From assembly GCF_007995095.1 (NCBI RefSeq), contig NZ_VOPY01000001.1:459001-523000 (forward strand): 64,000 bases of DNA, in the 5' to 3' direction. This DNA comes from Flavisphingopyxis soli (GTDB lineage: Bacteria > Pseudomonadota > Alphaproteobacteria > Sphingomonadales > Sphingomonadaceae). The translations under genes were made by a program, and so were the position numbers. The first letter of the stretch is position 1. Every line of letters begins with the position of its first letter. The notes beneath the pieces are model-generated. The model searched no databases. It worked only from the letters and a program-made list of their open reading frames with translations, and had not been told where the DNA came from. Shown here piece by piece: positions 1 to 9,090 of this stretch.

Positions 1-217
1 ACCAGGTCGCGGTATTGGCGATGACGTCGCGCTCCGAAACGCCGCGAACGGTGACCGCGCGTTCGGCCGCCTTGGCACGGCGCAGGCCATCGCCGAGCAG
101 GTAGCCGCTGGTGACGATACCGAGCGAGAAAATCGCGACCGAGCCGAGCACGATGCCCGGCCAGCTCGCGAGAAAACGTCCTCGGTGCGGAGGTAGAGCG
201 GTTTCGTCGTGGTCCAT
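1..217 (-). CDS. SIMPL (DUF541) domain protein, N-terminal part
   Basis: Only the first 72 codons lie in the window; the gene runs off the left edge. It starts MDHDETALPP, has one hydrophobic segment at about residues 16-42 (signal anchor or uncleaved signal) and then the stretch RAVTVRGVSERDV. That stretch matches the opening of SIMPL/DUF541 periplasmic domains, where VxGxG/SERDV-like motifs begin the first beta strand. SIMPL proteins are periplasmic or membrane-anchored and poorly understood; some have been linked to oxidative stress or outer-membrane functions. It is divergent from gloA, with about 105 bases between the start codons. The family call rests on a short fragment. Confidence 0.7.
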   Translation of the reverse strand, partial: MDHDETALPPHRGRFLASWPGIVLGSVAIFSLGIVTSGYLLGDGLRRAKAAERAVTVRGVSERDVIANTATW

Positions 218-322
218 CGGTCTGTCCTTTCCTCGTCAGCGCGGTTATCGTCGCTGCGCTAATCTGGGTTAGACCGATTGAACGTGCGATGAACCGTGCA
301 TTTCCATAGACGAAGCGAGCAA

Positions 323-757
323 ATGGCCAATTATCTCCACACCATGATCCGTGTCACCGACCCCGAGGCGACGGTCGCCTTCTTCAATCTGATCGGGCTC
401 GAAGAGGTTCGCCGCGTCGACAGCGAAAAGGGACGCTTCACGCTGATCTTCCTCGCCTGTCCGGGTGAGGAGGGCGTCGCCGAGGTCGAGCTGACCTACA
501 ATTGGCCGGGTGAAGACGGCGGGCACGAGACCTATGACGGCGGGCGCAATTTCGGCCATCTCGCCTATCGCGTCGACAATATCTACGACACCTGCGCGCG
601 GCTTGCCGCGGCCGGAGTGACGATCAACCGCCCGCCGCGCGACGGTCATATGGCGTTCGTCCGCTCGCCCGACGGGATCTCGGTCGAACTTCTCCAGGAC
701 GGGGCGCTCGACCCGGCCGAGCCCTGGGCGTCGATGGAAAATACGGGGGAATGGTAG
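323..757 (+). CDS. gloA: Lactoylglutathione lyase (glyoxalase I)
   Basis: This 144-residue protein of the vicinal-oxygen-chelate fold isomerises the methylglyoxal-glutathione hemithioacetal to S-lactoylglutathione in the cytosol. Recognisable features are the N-terminal MIRVTDPEATVAFF strand-helix, the VELTYNW strand supplying a metal-ligand Glu, the GHLAYRVDNIYDTC segment supplying a His ligand, and the C-terminal SPDGISVELLQ with the final Glu. Length is typical. I chose ATG 323 because the upstream in-frame GTG at 296 would add a non-conserved tail. The stop overlaps an ATG belonging to the gloB frame, so the two steps of the glyoxalase pathway are probably co-transcribed and translationally coupled. 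Confidence 0.93.
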   Translation: MANYLHTMIRVTDPEATVAFFNLIGLEEVRRVDSEKGRFTLIFLACPGEEGVAEVELTYNWPGEDGGHETYDGGRNFGHLAYRVDNIYDTCARLAAAGVTINRPPRDGHMAFVRSPDGISVELLQDGALDPAEPWASMENTGEW

Positions 758-762
758 AAACC

Positions 763-1503
763 ATGCCGCTCGACATCGTCCGCATCGCCGCGCTCAGCGA
801 CAACTACATCTGGCTGGTTCACGATCCCGCATCGGGCGACACGACGGTGATCGACCCGGCGGTTGCCGATCCTGTCCTGGCCGAGGCGGCGGCGCGCGGC
901 TGGATGATCGGGCAGATCTGGAACACCCACTGGCACCCCGACCACACCGGCGGCAACGCCGCGATCAAGGCCGCGGTGGAACAAGCGGGGCGAGCCTGCA
1001 CGATTACCGCACCCGCTGCCGAGGCGGCGCGCATCCCGACCGCCGACCGGCTCGTTGCCGAAGGCGATACAGTCACGCTCGGCGACCATGTCGCGACCGT
1101 CTGGGAAGTGCCGGCGCACACCGCCGGGCACATCGCCTATCACCTGTCCGACGAGCCCGCGATCTTCATCGGCGACACGCTGTTCGCGATGGGCTGCGGC
1201 CGCCTGTTCGAAGGCACCGCGACGCAAATGTTCGCCGCGATGCAGCGCCTTGCCGCGCTGCCACCTGAGACACGCGCCTATTGCGCGCACGAATACACGC
1301 TCGCCAACGGACGCTTTGCCCGTCATGCCGAACCCGACAACGCGGCGATCGCGGCGCGCATGGTCGCAGTCGAGGCCGCGCGCGCGGCGGGCGAGGCAAC
1401 GGTGCCGACGACGATCGGCGAAGAGCGCGCGACCAACCCTTTCATGCGTGCAACCGACGCCGGGCACCTCGCAGAAATGCGCGCGGCCAAGGATTCTTTC
1501 TGA
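763..1503 (+). CDS. gloB: Hydroxyacylglutathione hydrolase (glyoxalase II)
   Basis: This metallo-beta-lactamase-fold hydrolase of about 246 residues converts S-lactoylglutathione to D-lactate and glutathione, completing the pathway begun by gloA. It carries the metal-binding THWHPDHTGG motif (HxHxDH), a downstream VPAHTAGHIAYH segment, GDTLFAMGCGRLFEG, and the late CAHEYTLANGRF segment that binds metal and substrate in this family. ATG 763 gives the conserved MPLDIVRI start and lies 12 bases after a GGGGGA run. ATG 751, which overlaps the gloA stop, would add four residues and cannot be excluded. Confidence 0.93.
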   Translation: MPLDIVRIAALSDNYIWLVHDPASGDTTVIDPAVADPVLAEAAARGWMIGQIWNTHWHPDHTGGNAAIKAAVEQAGRACTITAPAAEAARIPTADRLVAEGDTVTLGDHVATVWEVPAHTAGHIAYHLSDEPAIFIGDTLFAMGCGRLFEGTATQMFAAMQRLAALPPETRAYCAHEYTLANGRFARHAEPDNAAIAARMVAVEAARAAGEATVPTTIGEERATNPFMRATDAGHLAEMRAAKDSF

Positions 1504-1570
1504 TGCCGGCGATTTCATGGTATCATGGCAGCAGGGGCCAGCCACGGCCTTGCTAGACAGAGAGATCGCC

Positions 1571-2008
1571 ATGACCCTTCGATCGAACCTATTGCGCCTC
1601 TCGTGTGCGACTTTCGCCGCGCTGGGCCTTGCCGCCTGCAGCATGGCCGGGGTCGACCGCGAGGCCGCACCGCTCAAGCCGAACCAGCTCGAAAAGCTCG
1701 AAAAGCAATTGGCGGGAAAGGTGGCGGGCGAACCGGTCAACTGCATCCCGCTACGAAGCGCGGACAACACCATCCGGGTAAGCGACGACATCATCCTCTA
1801 TCGGGTGTCGAAACGGCTCGTCTATCGCAACGACCTCCCCAACAGCTGCTTCGGCCTGGGACGCGACGACGACATTATCGTCGTCAAAACCTATGGCTCG
1901 CAGTTGTGCGACGGCGACATCATCCAGCTCGTCGACCGCCATAGCGGCTTCAACAAGGGCGCCTGCTCGCTCGGCCAGTTTGTCCCCTATCGTACGCCGG
2001 CCCGCTGA
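1571..2008 (+). CDS. Small hypothetical lipoprotein
   Basis: The 145-residue product begins with a short positive N-terminus, a hydrophobic stretch and a lipobox ending LAAC at residue 22, so it should be exported and lipid-modified. The mature part has three further cysteines (in VNCIP, NSCFG, SQLCDG) plus one near the C-terminus, which could form disulfides. It has an acidic RDDDIIVV segment and no catalytic signature that I recognise. It follows gloB by 67 bases with a plausible AGAGAGAT ribosome site and converges on the fadD-like gene. No function can be assigned. Confidence 0.7.
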   Translation: MTLRSNLLRLSCATFAALGLAACSMAGVDREAAPLKPNQLEKLEKQLAGKVAGEPVNCIPLRSADNTIRVSDDIILYRVSKRLVYRNDLPNSCFGLGRDDDIIVVKTYGSQLCDGDIIQLVDRHSGFNKGACSLGQFVPYRTPAR

Positions 2009-2032
2009 CCACGCGGGTCGCTGGCACCATCG

Positions 2033-3832
2033 TTATTTGACGTAAAGCCCCGCAAGCCGGTCGGCGTAACGCTGCGTGATGACGTGGCGGCGGATCTTCA
2101 TCGACGGCGTCATCTCTTCGTTCTCGATGGTAAAGGCCTCGTCGGCAAATGCGAACTTGCGAACCTTTTCGGTCACCGACAGGTCGCAATTGACGCGGTC
2201 GATCGCGGCGCGGATCGCGCTGCGAAAGGCGTCATGTTCTTTCAGCAGTTCGCATTCGTGGGGCAGTCCGTGCTCTTCGGCCCATTCGCGTGCCCAGTCG
2301 GGATCGGGGACGACCAGCCCGACGATATTGGGGCGTTTGTCGCCATGGACCATCGCTTGCAGGATCTCGGGCTGCAGCGTCAGCATCCCCTCGACCTTTT
2401 GCGGGCTGACATTGTCGCCCTTGTCGTTGACGATCAGGTCCTTCTTGCGGTCGGTAATGACGATCCGGCCGCTCTCGTCGATATGGCCGATGTCGCCGGT
2501 GTGGAGCCAGCCGTCGCGCAGCACGCGGCGCGTTTCGGCCTCGTTGCGCCAATAGCCCAGCATCACGTTCTCACCGCGCACCAAGATTTCACCGTCGCCG
2601 GCGATGCGCACTTGGGTGTTCATCAGCGGCGGACCGACGGTGTCCATTTTCAGGCCCGCGCTCGGCCGGTTGCAACTGATCACCGGTCCCGCTTCGGTCT
2701 GGCCATAGCCCTGCAGCATCGTGATGCCGAGCGAATGGAAGAAGATGCCGATCTCGGGGTTGAGCGGCGCACCGCCCGACACCATCGCCTTCACCCGGCC
2801 GCCGAATTTTGCCGATATCTTGGGCAGCAGCGTGCGGTGGAGGATCGCGTCCATCGGCTTGTCCCACAAGGGAACGTGCCCGCGATAGCGTTTGCCGCCG
2901 ATCGCCAGCGCGCGCGACAGCAGGAAATTGGCGAGGCCGCCCTGTTTCTCGAGCGCCTTGAGCATCCGCTGGCGGATCACCTCGAACAATCTCGGGACCA
3001 CGACCATGATCGTCGGGCGGACCTCCTCGATGTCGCTCATCAGCTTGTCGAGGCCGCCTGAATAATAGATCTGCCCGCCGAGCCCGATCGGGAAAAACTG
3101 CCCGCCCGAATGTTCATAGGCGTGGCTCAGCGGCAGGAACGACAGGAACACCTCGTCGTCCCAGCCGAAATCACTCTGGATGACTTCGACGCACGCCTCG
3201 ACATTGTGCAGGATCGCGCCGTGCGATTGCATCACGCCGCGCGGCGCGCCGCCGGTGCCGCTGGTATAGATGATGCAGGCAAGGTCGCTGCGCTGCACGC
3301 TCGCGGCGCGTTCGGCATAGCGATCGACGCGCGTTTCGCCGCCATGGACGAGGTCATCCCAGTCGAGCAACGCGACCGCGCTGCGCTGCCCCGACTTGAG
3401 CGGCTCCATCGATATCACGGTGTGTGCTTCGGACTGGACGACCGCTGGCATCAGCGTGCGCGCCAGCTTGGCGGACGAGACGATCACCGCCTTGGACCCG
3501 CTATTGTCGAGGATGTGCTGGTGATCGCGCTCGGTGTTGGTCGTATAGGTCGGCACGGTAACGCAGCCCGCCGCCATGATGGCAAGATCGGCGATACACC
3601 ATTCGGGCCGGTTCTCGCTGACCAGCATGACCGTTTCGCCGGGCAGCAGGCCCGCCTCGGTGAGCGCATCGGCAAGGGCGGCGACCTGCGCCGCGGCCTG
3701 GCGCCAGCTGATCGAGGCCCAGTCGCGCCCGTCCTTGTGCCACAGGAACGGCGTGTCGCCATTTTCCTGCGCCCGCGTGAAGAACATCGTCACGAGGTTG
3801 GGGAATGATTCCATTACGCGCTGTTTCGCCAT
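2033..3832 (-). CDS. Long-chain acyl-CoA synthetase (AMP-forming)
   Basis: This 599-residue member of the ANL superfamily activates long-chain fatty acids with ATP and CoA through an acyl-adenylate. The phosphate-binding motif YTSGTGGAPRGV is at residues 189-200; the second T of the usual TSGTTG is replaced by G. Later come QGYGQTEAGPVIS (A5-like motif), WLHTGDIG and ITDRKKDLI, followed by the C-terminal lid domain ending in a K-containing SMKIRR segment. The start MAKQRVMESFPNL was chosen because upstream in-frame sequence is a shadow of the neighbouring ggt gene. It is related to the FadD15/LACS subgroup rather than E. coli FadD. Its position downstream of ggt on the same strand has no clear metabolic meaning. 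Confidence 0.9.
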   Translation of the reverse strand: MAKQRVMESFPNLVTMFFTRAQENGDTPFLWHKDGRDWASISWRQAAAQVAALADALTEAGLLPGETVMLVSENRPEWCIADLAIMAAGCVTVPTYTTNTERDHQHILDNSGSKAVIVSSAKLARTLMPAVVQSEAHTVISMEPLKSGQRSAVALLDWDDLVHGGETRVDRYAERAASVQRSDLACIIYTSGTGGAPRGVMQSHGAILHNVEACVEVIQSDFGWDDEVFLSFLPLSHAYEHSGGQFFPIGLGGQIYYSGGLDKLMSDIEEVRPTIMVVVPRLFEVIRQRMLKALEKQGGLANFLLSRALAIGGKRYRGHVPLWDKPMDAILHRTLLPKISAKFGGRVKAMVSGGAPLNPEIGIFFHSLGITMLQGYGQTEAGPVISCNRPSAGLKMDTVGPPLMNTQVRIAGDGEILVRGENVMLGYWRNEAETRRVLRDGWLHTGDIGHIDESGRIVITDRKKDLIVNDKGDNVSPQKVEGMLTLQPEILQAMVHGDKRPNIVGLVVPDPDWAREWAEEHGLPHECELLKEHDAFRSAIRAAIDRVNCDLSVTEKVRKFAFADEAFTIENEEMTPSMKIRRHVITQRYADRLAGLYVK

Positions 3833-3882
3833 TGTCGCTCCTCTCGTGTTCCGGACGGTCTGTGCCGCCCTGGAACGCTCGC

Positions 3883-5589
3883 TTATTCCTTGACCCAGCC
3901 GCCCTCGCTGCGTGGATCGGCGGCGCCGACCCATGCGCCGCCGCGCCATTCGATTGCATTGGCCTTGAAGCCCGGCGACCGGATGTCGACGACATGGCCC
4001 ATCGCGCGCAGCGCGGGGGCCATCGCCACCTGCGTGCTGCCCTGTTCGAGATAGACGGTATCGCCCGGGGCATAGAGCACCGGCAGCGCGATCGCGTCCT
4101 GCGCGCTCAGATCCCAGTCGATCACGCCGATGATCGCCTTGGCGACCTGCGCGATGATCGTCGCGCCGCCCGCTGCGCCGACCGCAAGGCGGACGCTGCC
4201 ATCGGGCGCGAGCACGATCGACGGTGACATCGAACTGCGCGGCCGCTTCCCGCCCTCGACGCGGTTGGCGACCGCAAGGCCGTTTTCTTGCGGGACGCTG
4301 CTGAAATCGGTGAGTTCGTTGTTGAGGTAGTAGCCATTGACGACCAGCCCCGAACCGAAGGCGCTTTCGATCGTCGAGGTCAGCGAGGCGACCTCGCCCC
4401 AGCGGTCGACCGCGACGAAATGCGAAGTGCCGTGCTCGACCGCTTCGTGCCCCGCGGCCATCGGCTGCGCGCCCGGCGGCGTGCCGACGGGTGCGGTCGC
4501 CATGGCGTGGTCGGGATCGATCAGCAACGAGCGCTTGGCGAGATAGGCGGGGTCGGTCAGCCCCGCAACGGGGACCGGCAAATAGTCGCTGTCGGCGAGG
4601 TAGCGTCCGCGATCGGCATAGGCGAGGCGCATCGATTCGGCGATCAGGTGCCATGATTTGGGCGAATCGGGGCCGAGCTTTTTCATGTCGAAGCGTTCGA
4701 GCTGCTTCAGGATCGCGAACACCGTCGTCGCACCCGAAGAGGGCGGCCCCATGCCGCAGATCTTGTAGCCGCGATACGTGCCGCAGACGGCATCGCGCGC
4801 CTTGGCATCATAGCTCGCCAGGTCGCCCGGCGTCATCGGCGCGGGACTGACCGGCGATCCGCTGACCTTGGCGGCGATCGCCTGGCCATTGGGGCCGACA
4901 TAGAAACTGTCGGGCCCCTGTTCGGCAAGGCGCGTCAGGAACGCCGCCATCGCGGGGTTCTTGATCCGCGTTCCGACGGGCAGCGGCTCGCCGTTCGCGC
5001 CGTAATAGAGCGCCCGGCCGGCGGCATCGAGCGCGCCGGTCGCACGCCCGTAATCGAGCGCGTTGTTCATCCGTGCAGTCATGACAAAGCCATCACGGGC
5101 GAGCGCGATCGCGGGCGCGAACAGGTCTTTCCACGGCAAACGACCGTGTTCGGCATGCGCCAGCGCCATCATCCGGACGTTGCCGGGCACGCCGACGCTG
5201 CGCCCGCCGGGCTGCATTTCGGAAAAAGGTAGCGGCTTGCCGTCGCGATAGAACCATGTGCCGGTTGCCGCGGCGGGTGCGGTCTCACGCCCATCATAGC
5301 TGCCGATCGTGCCGCTGCCGTCGCGATAGACGAGGAAGCCGCCGCCGCCGATGCCCGAACTTTGCGGTTCGACGACATTGAGCGCAACCAGCGTCGCGAT
5401 CGCGGCGTCGGCGGCGCTGCCGCCTTTGCGCAGCATCGCCGCGCCTGCCTCTGCAGCGCGCGGGTCGGCGGCGCTGACCATGCCGGGAACGCCCGCATGG
5501 TTGGCGCTGGCGGTTGCTGGCTGGCTGGTCGGGGTGGCGCATCCGGTCAGCGACAGGAGTGCGGCGGCAATAAGGACAATCGATCGCAT
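3883..5589 (-). CDS. ggt: Gamma-glutamyltransferase
   Basis: A 568-residue precursor of the Ntn-hydrolase family that cleaves or transfers the gamma-glutamyl group of glutathione, normally in the periplasm. The N-terminus has a signal sequence with a lipobox-like LSLTGC, suggesting a lipoprotein. The large-subunit region carries GGSAADAAIATLVALNVVEPQSSGIGGGGF. The autoprocessing nucleophile is Thr388 in HGTSHFVAVD, followed by the small subunit with STIESAFGSGLVVNG. ATG 5589 was preferred to an upstream in-frame start because it begins the signal peptide directly. It sits 48 bases downstream of pyrD on the same strand. Confidence 0.93.
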   Translation of the reverse strand: MRSIVLIAAALLSLTGCATPTSQPATASANHAGVPGMVSAADPRAAEAGAAMLRKGGSAADAAIATLVALNVVEPQSSGIGGGGFLVYRDGSGTIGSYDGRETAPAAATGTWFYRDGKPLPFSEMQPGGRSVGVPGNVRMMALAHAEHGRLPWKDLFAPAIALARDGFVMTARMNNALDYGRATGALDAAGRALYYGANGEPLPVGTRIKNPAMAAFLTRLAEQGPDSFYVGPNGQAIAAKVSGSPVSPAPMTPGDLASYDAKARDAVCGTYRGYKICGMGPPSSGATTVFAILKQLERFDMKKLGPDSPKSWHLIAESMRLAYADRGRYLADSDYLPVPVAGLTDPAYLAKRSLLIDPDHAMATAPVGTPPGAQPMAAGHEAVEHGTSHFVAVDRWGEVASLTSTIESAFGSGLVVNGYYLNNELTDFSSVPQENGLAVANRVEGGKRPRSSMSPSIVLAPDGSVRLAVGAAGGATIIAQVAKAIIGVIDWDLSAQDAIALPVLYAPGDTVYLEQGSTQVAMAPALRAMGHVVDIRSPGFKANAIEWRGGAWVGAADPRSEGGWVKE

Positions 5590-5637
5590 GGGCGATTGGC
5601 TAAACCTTTGCGGCGTGTGCGGCAATGGGGTCTGCGC

Positions 5638-6705
5638 CTAGCGCGTGTCGCTGCCGACCGCGTCGGCGATGCTGCCAAATCCGTCGCGATCGAGCAGCGC
5701 GGCGAGACCGCGGGCGATCCGAGCGGCGAGGCCCGGCCCTTCATAAACCATCGCGCTGTAAAGCTGGACCAGGTTCGCCCCCGCGCCGATCCGGGCATAG
5801 GCATCGGCGGCGCTGGCGATCCCGCCGACGCCGATCAACGCGATGTCGCCCGATCCCGCGCTGCGGAAATCCCTGAGGCGCTGCAAGGCGAGGTCGCGCA
5901 GCGGCGCCCCCGACAGGCCGCCCGCTTCGCTTGCCAGCTGCGAATCGAGCGGCGGCCGCGATATCGTCGTGTTCGACACGATCAACGCGCCGAGCCGGTG
6001 GCCATGGGCAAGGCCGACAATGTCGTCGATATCGGCGGGCTCCAGGTCGGGCGCGACCTTCAGGAAGACGGGCGGGCCTGCATCGCCGCGCGCCGCCATC
6101 ACCGCGCCGAGCAGCGCGTCGAGCGCACCCTTGTCCTGCAGTGCGCGCAAGCCGGGCGTATTGGGCGAGGAAATGTTGACCGTCAGATAGTCGGCGAGGC
6201 CCGCCATCGCCTCGACCCCGGCGACGTAATCGGCGATCGCCGCGTCGCCCGACGCATTCGCCTTGTTGGCGCCGATGTTGATCCCGACCGGGATGACGCA
6301 GCCCGCCGCGCGCAGCGATCGTAGCCGTATCGCCGCCGCCGCCTGCCCATTATTGTTGAACCCCAGCCGGTTGATCACCGCGCGATCCTCGGCCAGGCGG
6401 AACAGCCGCGGGCGCGGATTGCCCGGCTGCGGCTGCGGCGTCAGCGTGCCGACCTCGGCGAAGCCGAATCCGAGCCGTGCCATCGCGTGCGCTGCGCGTG
6501 CATCCTTGTCGAAACCCGCCGCCAGCCCGACCGGATTGGGAAAATTGACGCCCGCGACGCGCGTTGCGAGCTGCGCGCCGGTCAGCGCCGAACGGGCGTC
6601 GGGCATCCGCGCGAGCAGGCCGATCGTCGCGTGGTGGGCGCGCTCGGCATCGGCGCGGAAGATCAGCGGGCGCGCCAGTCGATAGAGCGAAGGAGAAAAG
6701 AGCAT
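5638..6705 (-). CDS. pyrD: Dihydroorotate dehydrogenase (quinone), class 2
   Basis: A 355-residue FMN enzyme that oxidises dihydroorotate to orotate in pyrimidine synthesis and passes electrons to quinone at the inner membrane. The amphipathic N-terminal extension (MLFSPSLYRLARPLIF...) is the membrane-docking helix pair that defines class 2. Other family marks are NPVGLAAGFDKDA, FGFAEVGTLTPQPQPGNPRPRLFR, NRLGFNN, the active-site region VNISSPNTPGL and GVGGIASAADAYARI near the FMN phosphate site. Start and length match the family. It is divergent from the DUF885 gene. Confidence 0.95.
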   Translation of the reverse strand: MLFSPSLYRLARPLIFRADAERAHHATIGLLARMPDARSALTGAQLATRVAGVNFPNPVGLAAGFDKDARAAHAMARLGFGFAEVGTLTPQPQPGNPRPRLFRLAEDRAVINRLGFNNNGQAAAAIRLRSLRAAGCVIPVGINIGANKANASGDAAIADYVAGVEAMAGLADYLTVNISSPNTPGLRALQDKGALDALLGAVMAARGDAGPPVFLKVAPDLEPADIDDIVGLAHGHRLGALIVSNTTISRPPLDSQLASEAGGLSGAPLRDLALQRLRDFRSAGSGDIALIGVGGIASAADAYARIGAGANLVQLYSAMVYEGPGLAARIARGLAALLDRDGFGSIADAVGSDTR

Positions 6706-6774
6706 GGCTGGTCAACTGCCGCTGCTTGGGCTTAGATGCAACCCAAAGCCGGATGGCGAACAGGGAGAGAGCGT

Positions 6775-8601
6775 ATGACGAAGCGGATCATGTTGACGAC
6801 GGGGGTTGCACTGGCGGCGCTGACGCTCGGCGGCTGTGCGACGATCGAGGATGCTAAGCCGACGACTGCAGCCGAACCGACGCAACAGGTCGCGGGTGCC
6901 CAGTTCGACGCCTTTTTCGACAAATACGACGCCGCCCAGCTGTCGCTTTCACCGCTCGGCAAGGCCTATCGCGGCATCCGCGACGAGGATTACGGCCGAT
7001 GGGGCGATCTCAGCGACGCGGGCGATGCCGCCGAGCAGCAATTGCTCCAGGCGAGCGCCGATGCGATGCGGATGGCCTATGATCCCGCCAATCTGACGTC
7101 GCAACAGGCGCTGTCGTATCGCCTGTTCGACCGCGTGGCGAAGCGTTCGGCCTCGCTCTTTCCCTATCAGAAATACGGCTACATCTTCGATCAGATGAAT
7201 GGCGCGCAGAGCGACCTGCCGGCTTTCCTGATCAACATTCATTCGATCGCTGATGTCGGCCAGGCCGATGCCTATGTCTCGCGCATCGCGGGCCTCGGCG
7301 CGGTGCTCGACACGTTGCGCGACGAATCGGCCGACCGGGCGAAGGCGGGCGTGATGCCGCCCAAATGGGTCTATGCCTATGTCATCGACGATATCGAGAA
7401 TATGCTGAAATCGGATGCCGCGAGCGGCGCCAATGCCAACCCCGTGCTCGAGGATTTCGCGGGCAAGGTCGCCAAGCTCGACATTGCCGACGCCGAAAAA
7501 CAGCGTCTCGCGGTCGCTGCCAAATCCGCCTGGGTCGGCTCGGCCCAACCCGCCTATCGCCGCCTGCTCGCCGAGATGAAGCGCCAGCAGGGCATCGCCG
7601 GGACCGACGACGGCGTCTGGCGCTTTCCCGGTGGCGAGGCCTATTACAATGCGCTGCTCGCCAATTACACGACGACCAACCTGACCGCCGACCAGATCCA
7701 TAATATCGGCCTGCGCGAGGTCGACCGCATCCACAACGAGATGCGCACGATCATGAAAAAGGTCGGCTTCAAGGGCGATCTCCAGGCGTTCTTTGCCTAC
7801 ACGCGGACCGACCCCAAATTCTATTACACGACGCGTGAGGCGTATCTGGCCGACGTGCAGACGAAAAACACCGCGATGGCCGCCGCGCTGCCGCGCTTTT
7901 TCTTGACGCTGCCCAAGGACCCGCTGGTCGTCAAACCGGTCGAGGCGTTCCGCGAAAAATCTGCGGGCAAGGCGTTCTATTCGCGCCCCGCGCCCGACGG
8001 ATCGCGCCCCGGGACCTATTACGTCAACCTCTATAACCTCAAGGACATGTCGAAGAACGAGCTCGAGGCATTGTTCTACCACGAAGGCCTGCCCGGGCAT
8101 CATCTCCAGCTGTCGATCCAGACCGGACTTGGCGACCTGCCCGCCTTCCGCCGCTTCGGCGGGGTGACCGCCTATTCCGAGGGTTGGGGGCTTTATGCCG
8201 AGGCGCTCGGCAAGGACATGGGCTTCTACCAGGACCCCTATTCGGACTTCGGTCGACTCGGCATGGAATTGTGGCGCGCCGGGCGGCTCGTCGTCGATAC
8301 CGGCATCCATTCGAAACGCTGGAGCCGGCAGCAGGCGATCGACTGGCTCAAGACCAACACGCCCAATCCCGACGGCGATATCGAAAAGGCGATCGAACGC
8401 TATATCGTCTATCCGGGGCAGGCGACCGCGTACATGATCGGCAAGCTGAAGATCATGGAACTGCGCGACCGCGCACAGGCCGCGCTCGGCGATCGCTTCG
8501 ACATCCGTGCCTTCCACGATGTCGTTCTGAAATCGGGTCCGGTCCCGCTCGATATCCTCGAAGAGAATGTCGATGCATGGATTGCGGCGCAAAAGGGTTG
8601 A
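6775..8601 (+). CDS. DUF885 family lipoprotein, putative metal-dependent hydrolase
   Basis: The 608-residue protein has a signal peptide ending in the lipobox LGGC (residue 22 region) and a long alpha-helical DUF885 domain. The conserved core is YHEGLPGHHLQLS with H436, E437 and H442, resembling a gluzincin-type zinc site (HExxxxH), followed by YSEGWGLYAE supplying another Glu. DUF885 proteins are often annotated as putative M32/M3-like peptidases, but their substrates are largely unknown. ATG 6775 has a GGGAGAG ribosome site; an ATG at 6736 lies before the signal peptide and is less likely. The next gene downstream is the suf regulator, separated by 60 bases that hold an operator-like palindrome. 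Confidence 0.85.
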   Translation: MTKRIMLTTGVALAALTLGGCATIEDAKPTTAAEPTQQVAGAQFDAFFDKYDAAQLSLSPLGKAYRGIRDEDYGRWGDLSDAGDAAEQQLLQASADAMRMAYDPANLTSQQALSYRLFDRVAKRSASLFPYQKYGYIFDQMNGAQSDLPAFLINIHSIADVGQADAYVSRIAGLGAVLDTLRDESADRAKAGVMPPKWVYAYVIDDIENMLKSDAASGANANPVLEDFAGKVAKLDIADAEKQRLAVAAKSAWVGSAQPAYRRLLAEMKRQQGIAGTDDGVWRFPGGEAYYNALLANYTTTNLTADQIHNIGLREVDRIHNEMRTIMKKVGFKGDLQAFFAYTRTDPKFYYTTREAYLADVQTKNTAMAAALPRFFLTLPKDPLVVKPVEAFREKSAGKAFYSRPAPDGSRPGTYYVNLYNLKDMSKNELEALFYHEGLPGHHLQLSIQTGLGDLPAFRRFGGVTAYSEGWGLYAEALGKDMGFYQDPYSDFGRLGMELWRAGRLVVDTGIHSKRWSRQQAIDWLKTNTPNPDGDIEKAIERYIVYPGQATAYMIGKLKIMELRDRAQAALGDRFDIRAFHDVVLKSGPVPLDILEENVDAWIAAQKG

Positions 8602-8630
8602 TTTAGCGCGGCCGAGCGGCCACATGGGCA

Positions 8631-8651
8631 ATCAGACCGATCTGGTCTGAT
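8631..8651. promoter_or_regulatory. Palindromic operator in front of the suf operon
   Basis: Perfect 8-base arms ATCAGACC and GGTCTGAT flank a 5-base spacer (GATCT), giving a 21-base dyad that ends 10 bases before the GTG start of the Rrf2 regulator. The site would cover or abut the ribosome-binding and likely promoter region. The most economical reading is autoregulation of the suf operon by the Rrf2 protein encoded immediately downstream. Confidence 0.65.
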
Positions 8652-8661
8652 TGGAGTCGCA

Positions 8662-9090
8662 GTGAAGCTTTCCAGCCTGGCCGATTATGCCGTCGTGTTG
8701 ATGGGCGCCGCCGCGCGCCATTGCGGCGGTGTGCGCGTTTCGGCGGCAATGCTCGCGGCCGAAACCGGTGTGCCGGTACCGACCGCGCAAAAGATCGTCA
8801 GCCTGCTGACGCGTGCCGGACTGCTGCGCTCGTCGCGCGGCACCGGCGGCGGCATCCAGCTCGCCCGCCCAGCTGCCGCGATCAGCCTTGCCGACATTGT
8901 CGAGGCGATCGAGGGGCCGATCGCGATGGCCGCGTGCGTCGATGCGGGTCGCCACGATTGCGCGCTCGAAGGATCGTGCAAGGTCCAGCCGCACTGGGGC
9001 GCGGTCAACGGCGCGATCAAGTCCGCGCTCGGCCAGGTCAGCCTCGCCAGCCTCAGCCACGATCATATTACGACGGGAGCGCCGGCATGA
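8662..9090 (+). CDS. Rrf2-family iron-sulfur sensing regulator of the SUF operon
   Basis: A 142-residue winged-helix regulator starting at GTG with TTGGAG upstream. The N-terminal [14 protein letters not shown] and [21 protein letters not shown] form the Rrf2 helix-turn-helix, followed by the wing [11 protein letters not shown]. Three cysteines, C92, C100 and C106 ([16 protein letters not shown]), fit the Fe-S ligand set used by IscR relatives. The sequence resembles the family annotated as SUF system Fe-S cluster assembly regulator. Its stop overlaps the sufB start (ATGA), so it is the first gene of the operon and probably represses it when its own cluster is loaded. Confidence 0.9.
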   Translation: MKLSSLADYAVVLMGAAARHCGGVRVSAAMLAAETGVPVPTAQKIVSLLTRAGLLRSSRGTGGGIQLARPAAAISLADIVEAIEGPIAMAACVDAGRHDCALEGSCKVQPHWGAVNGAIKSALGQVSLASLSHDHITTGAPA

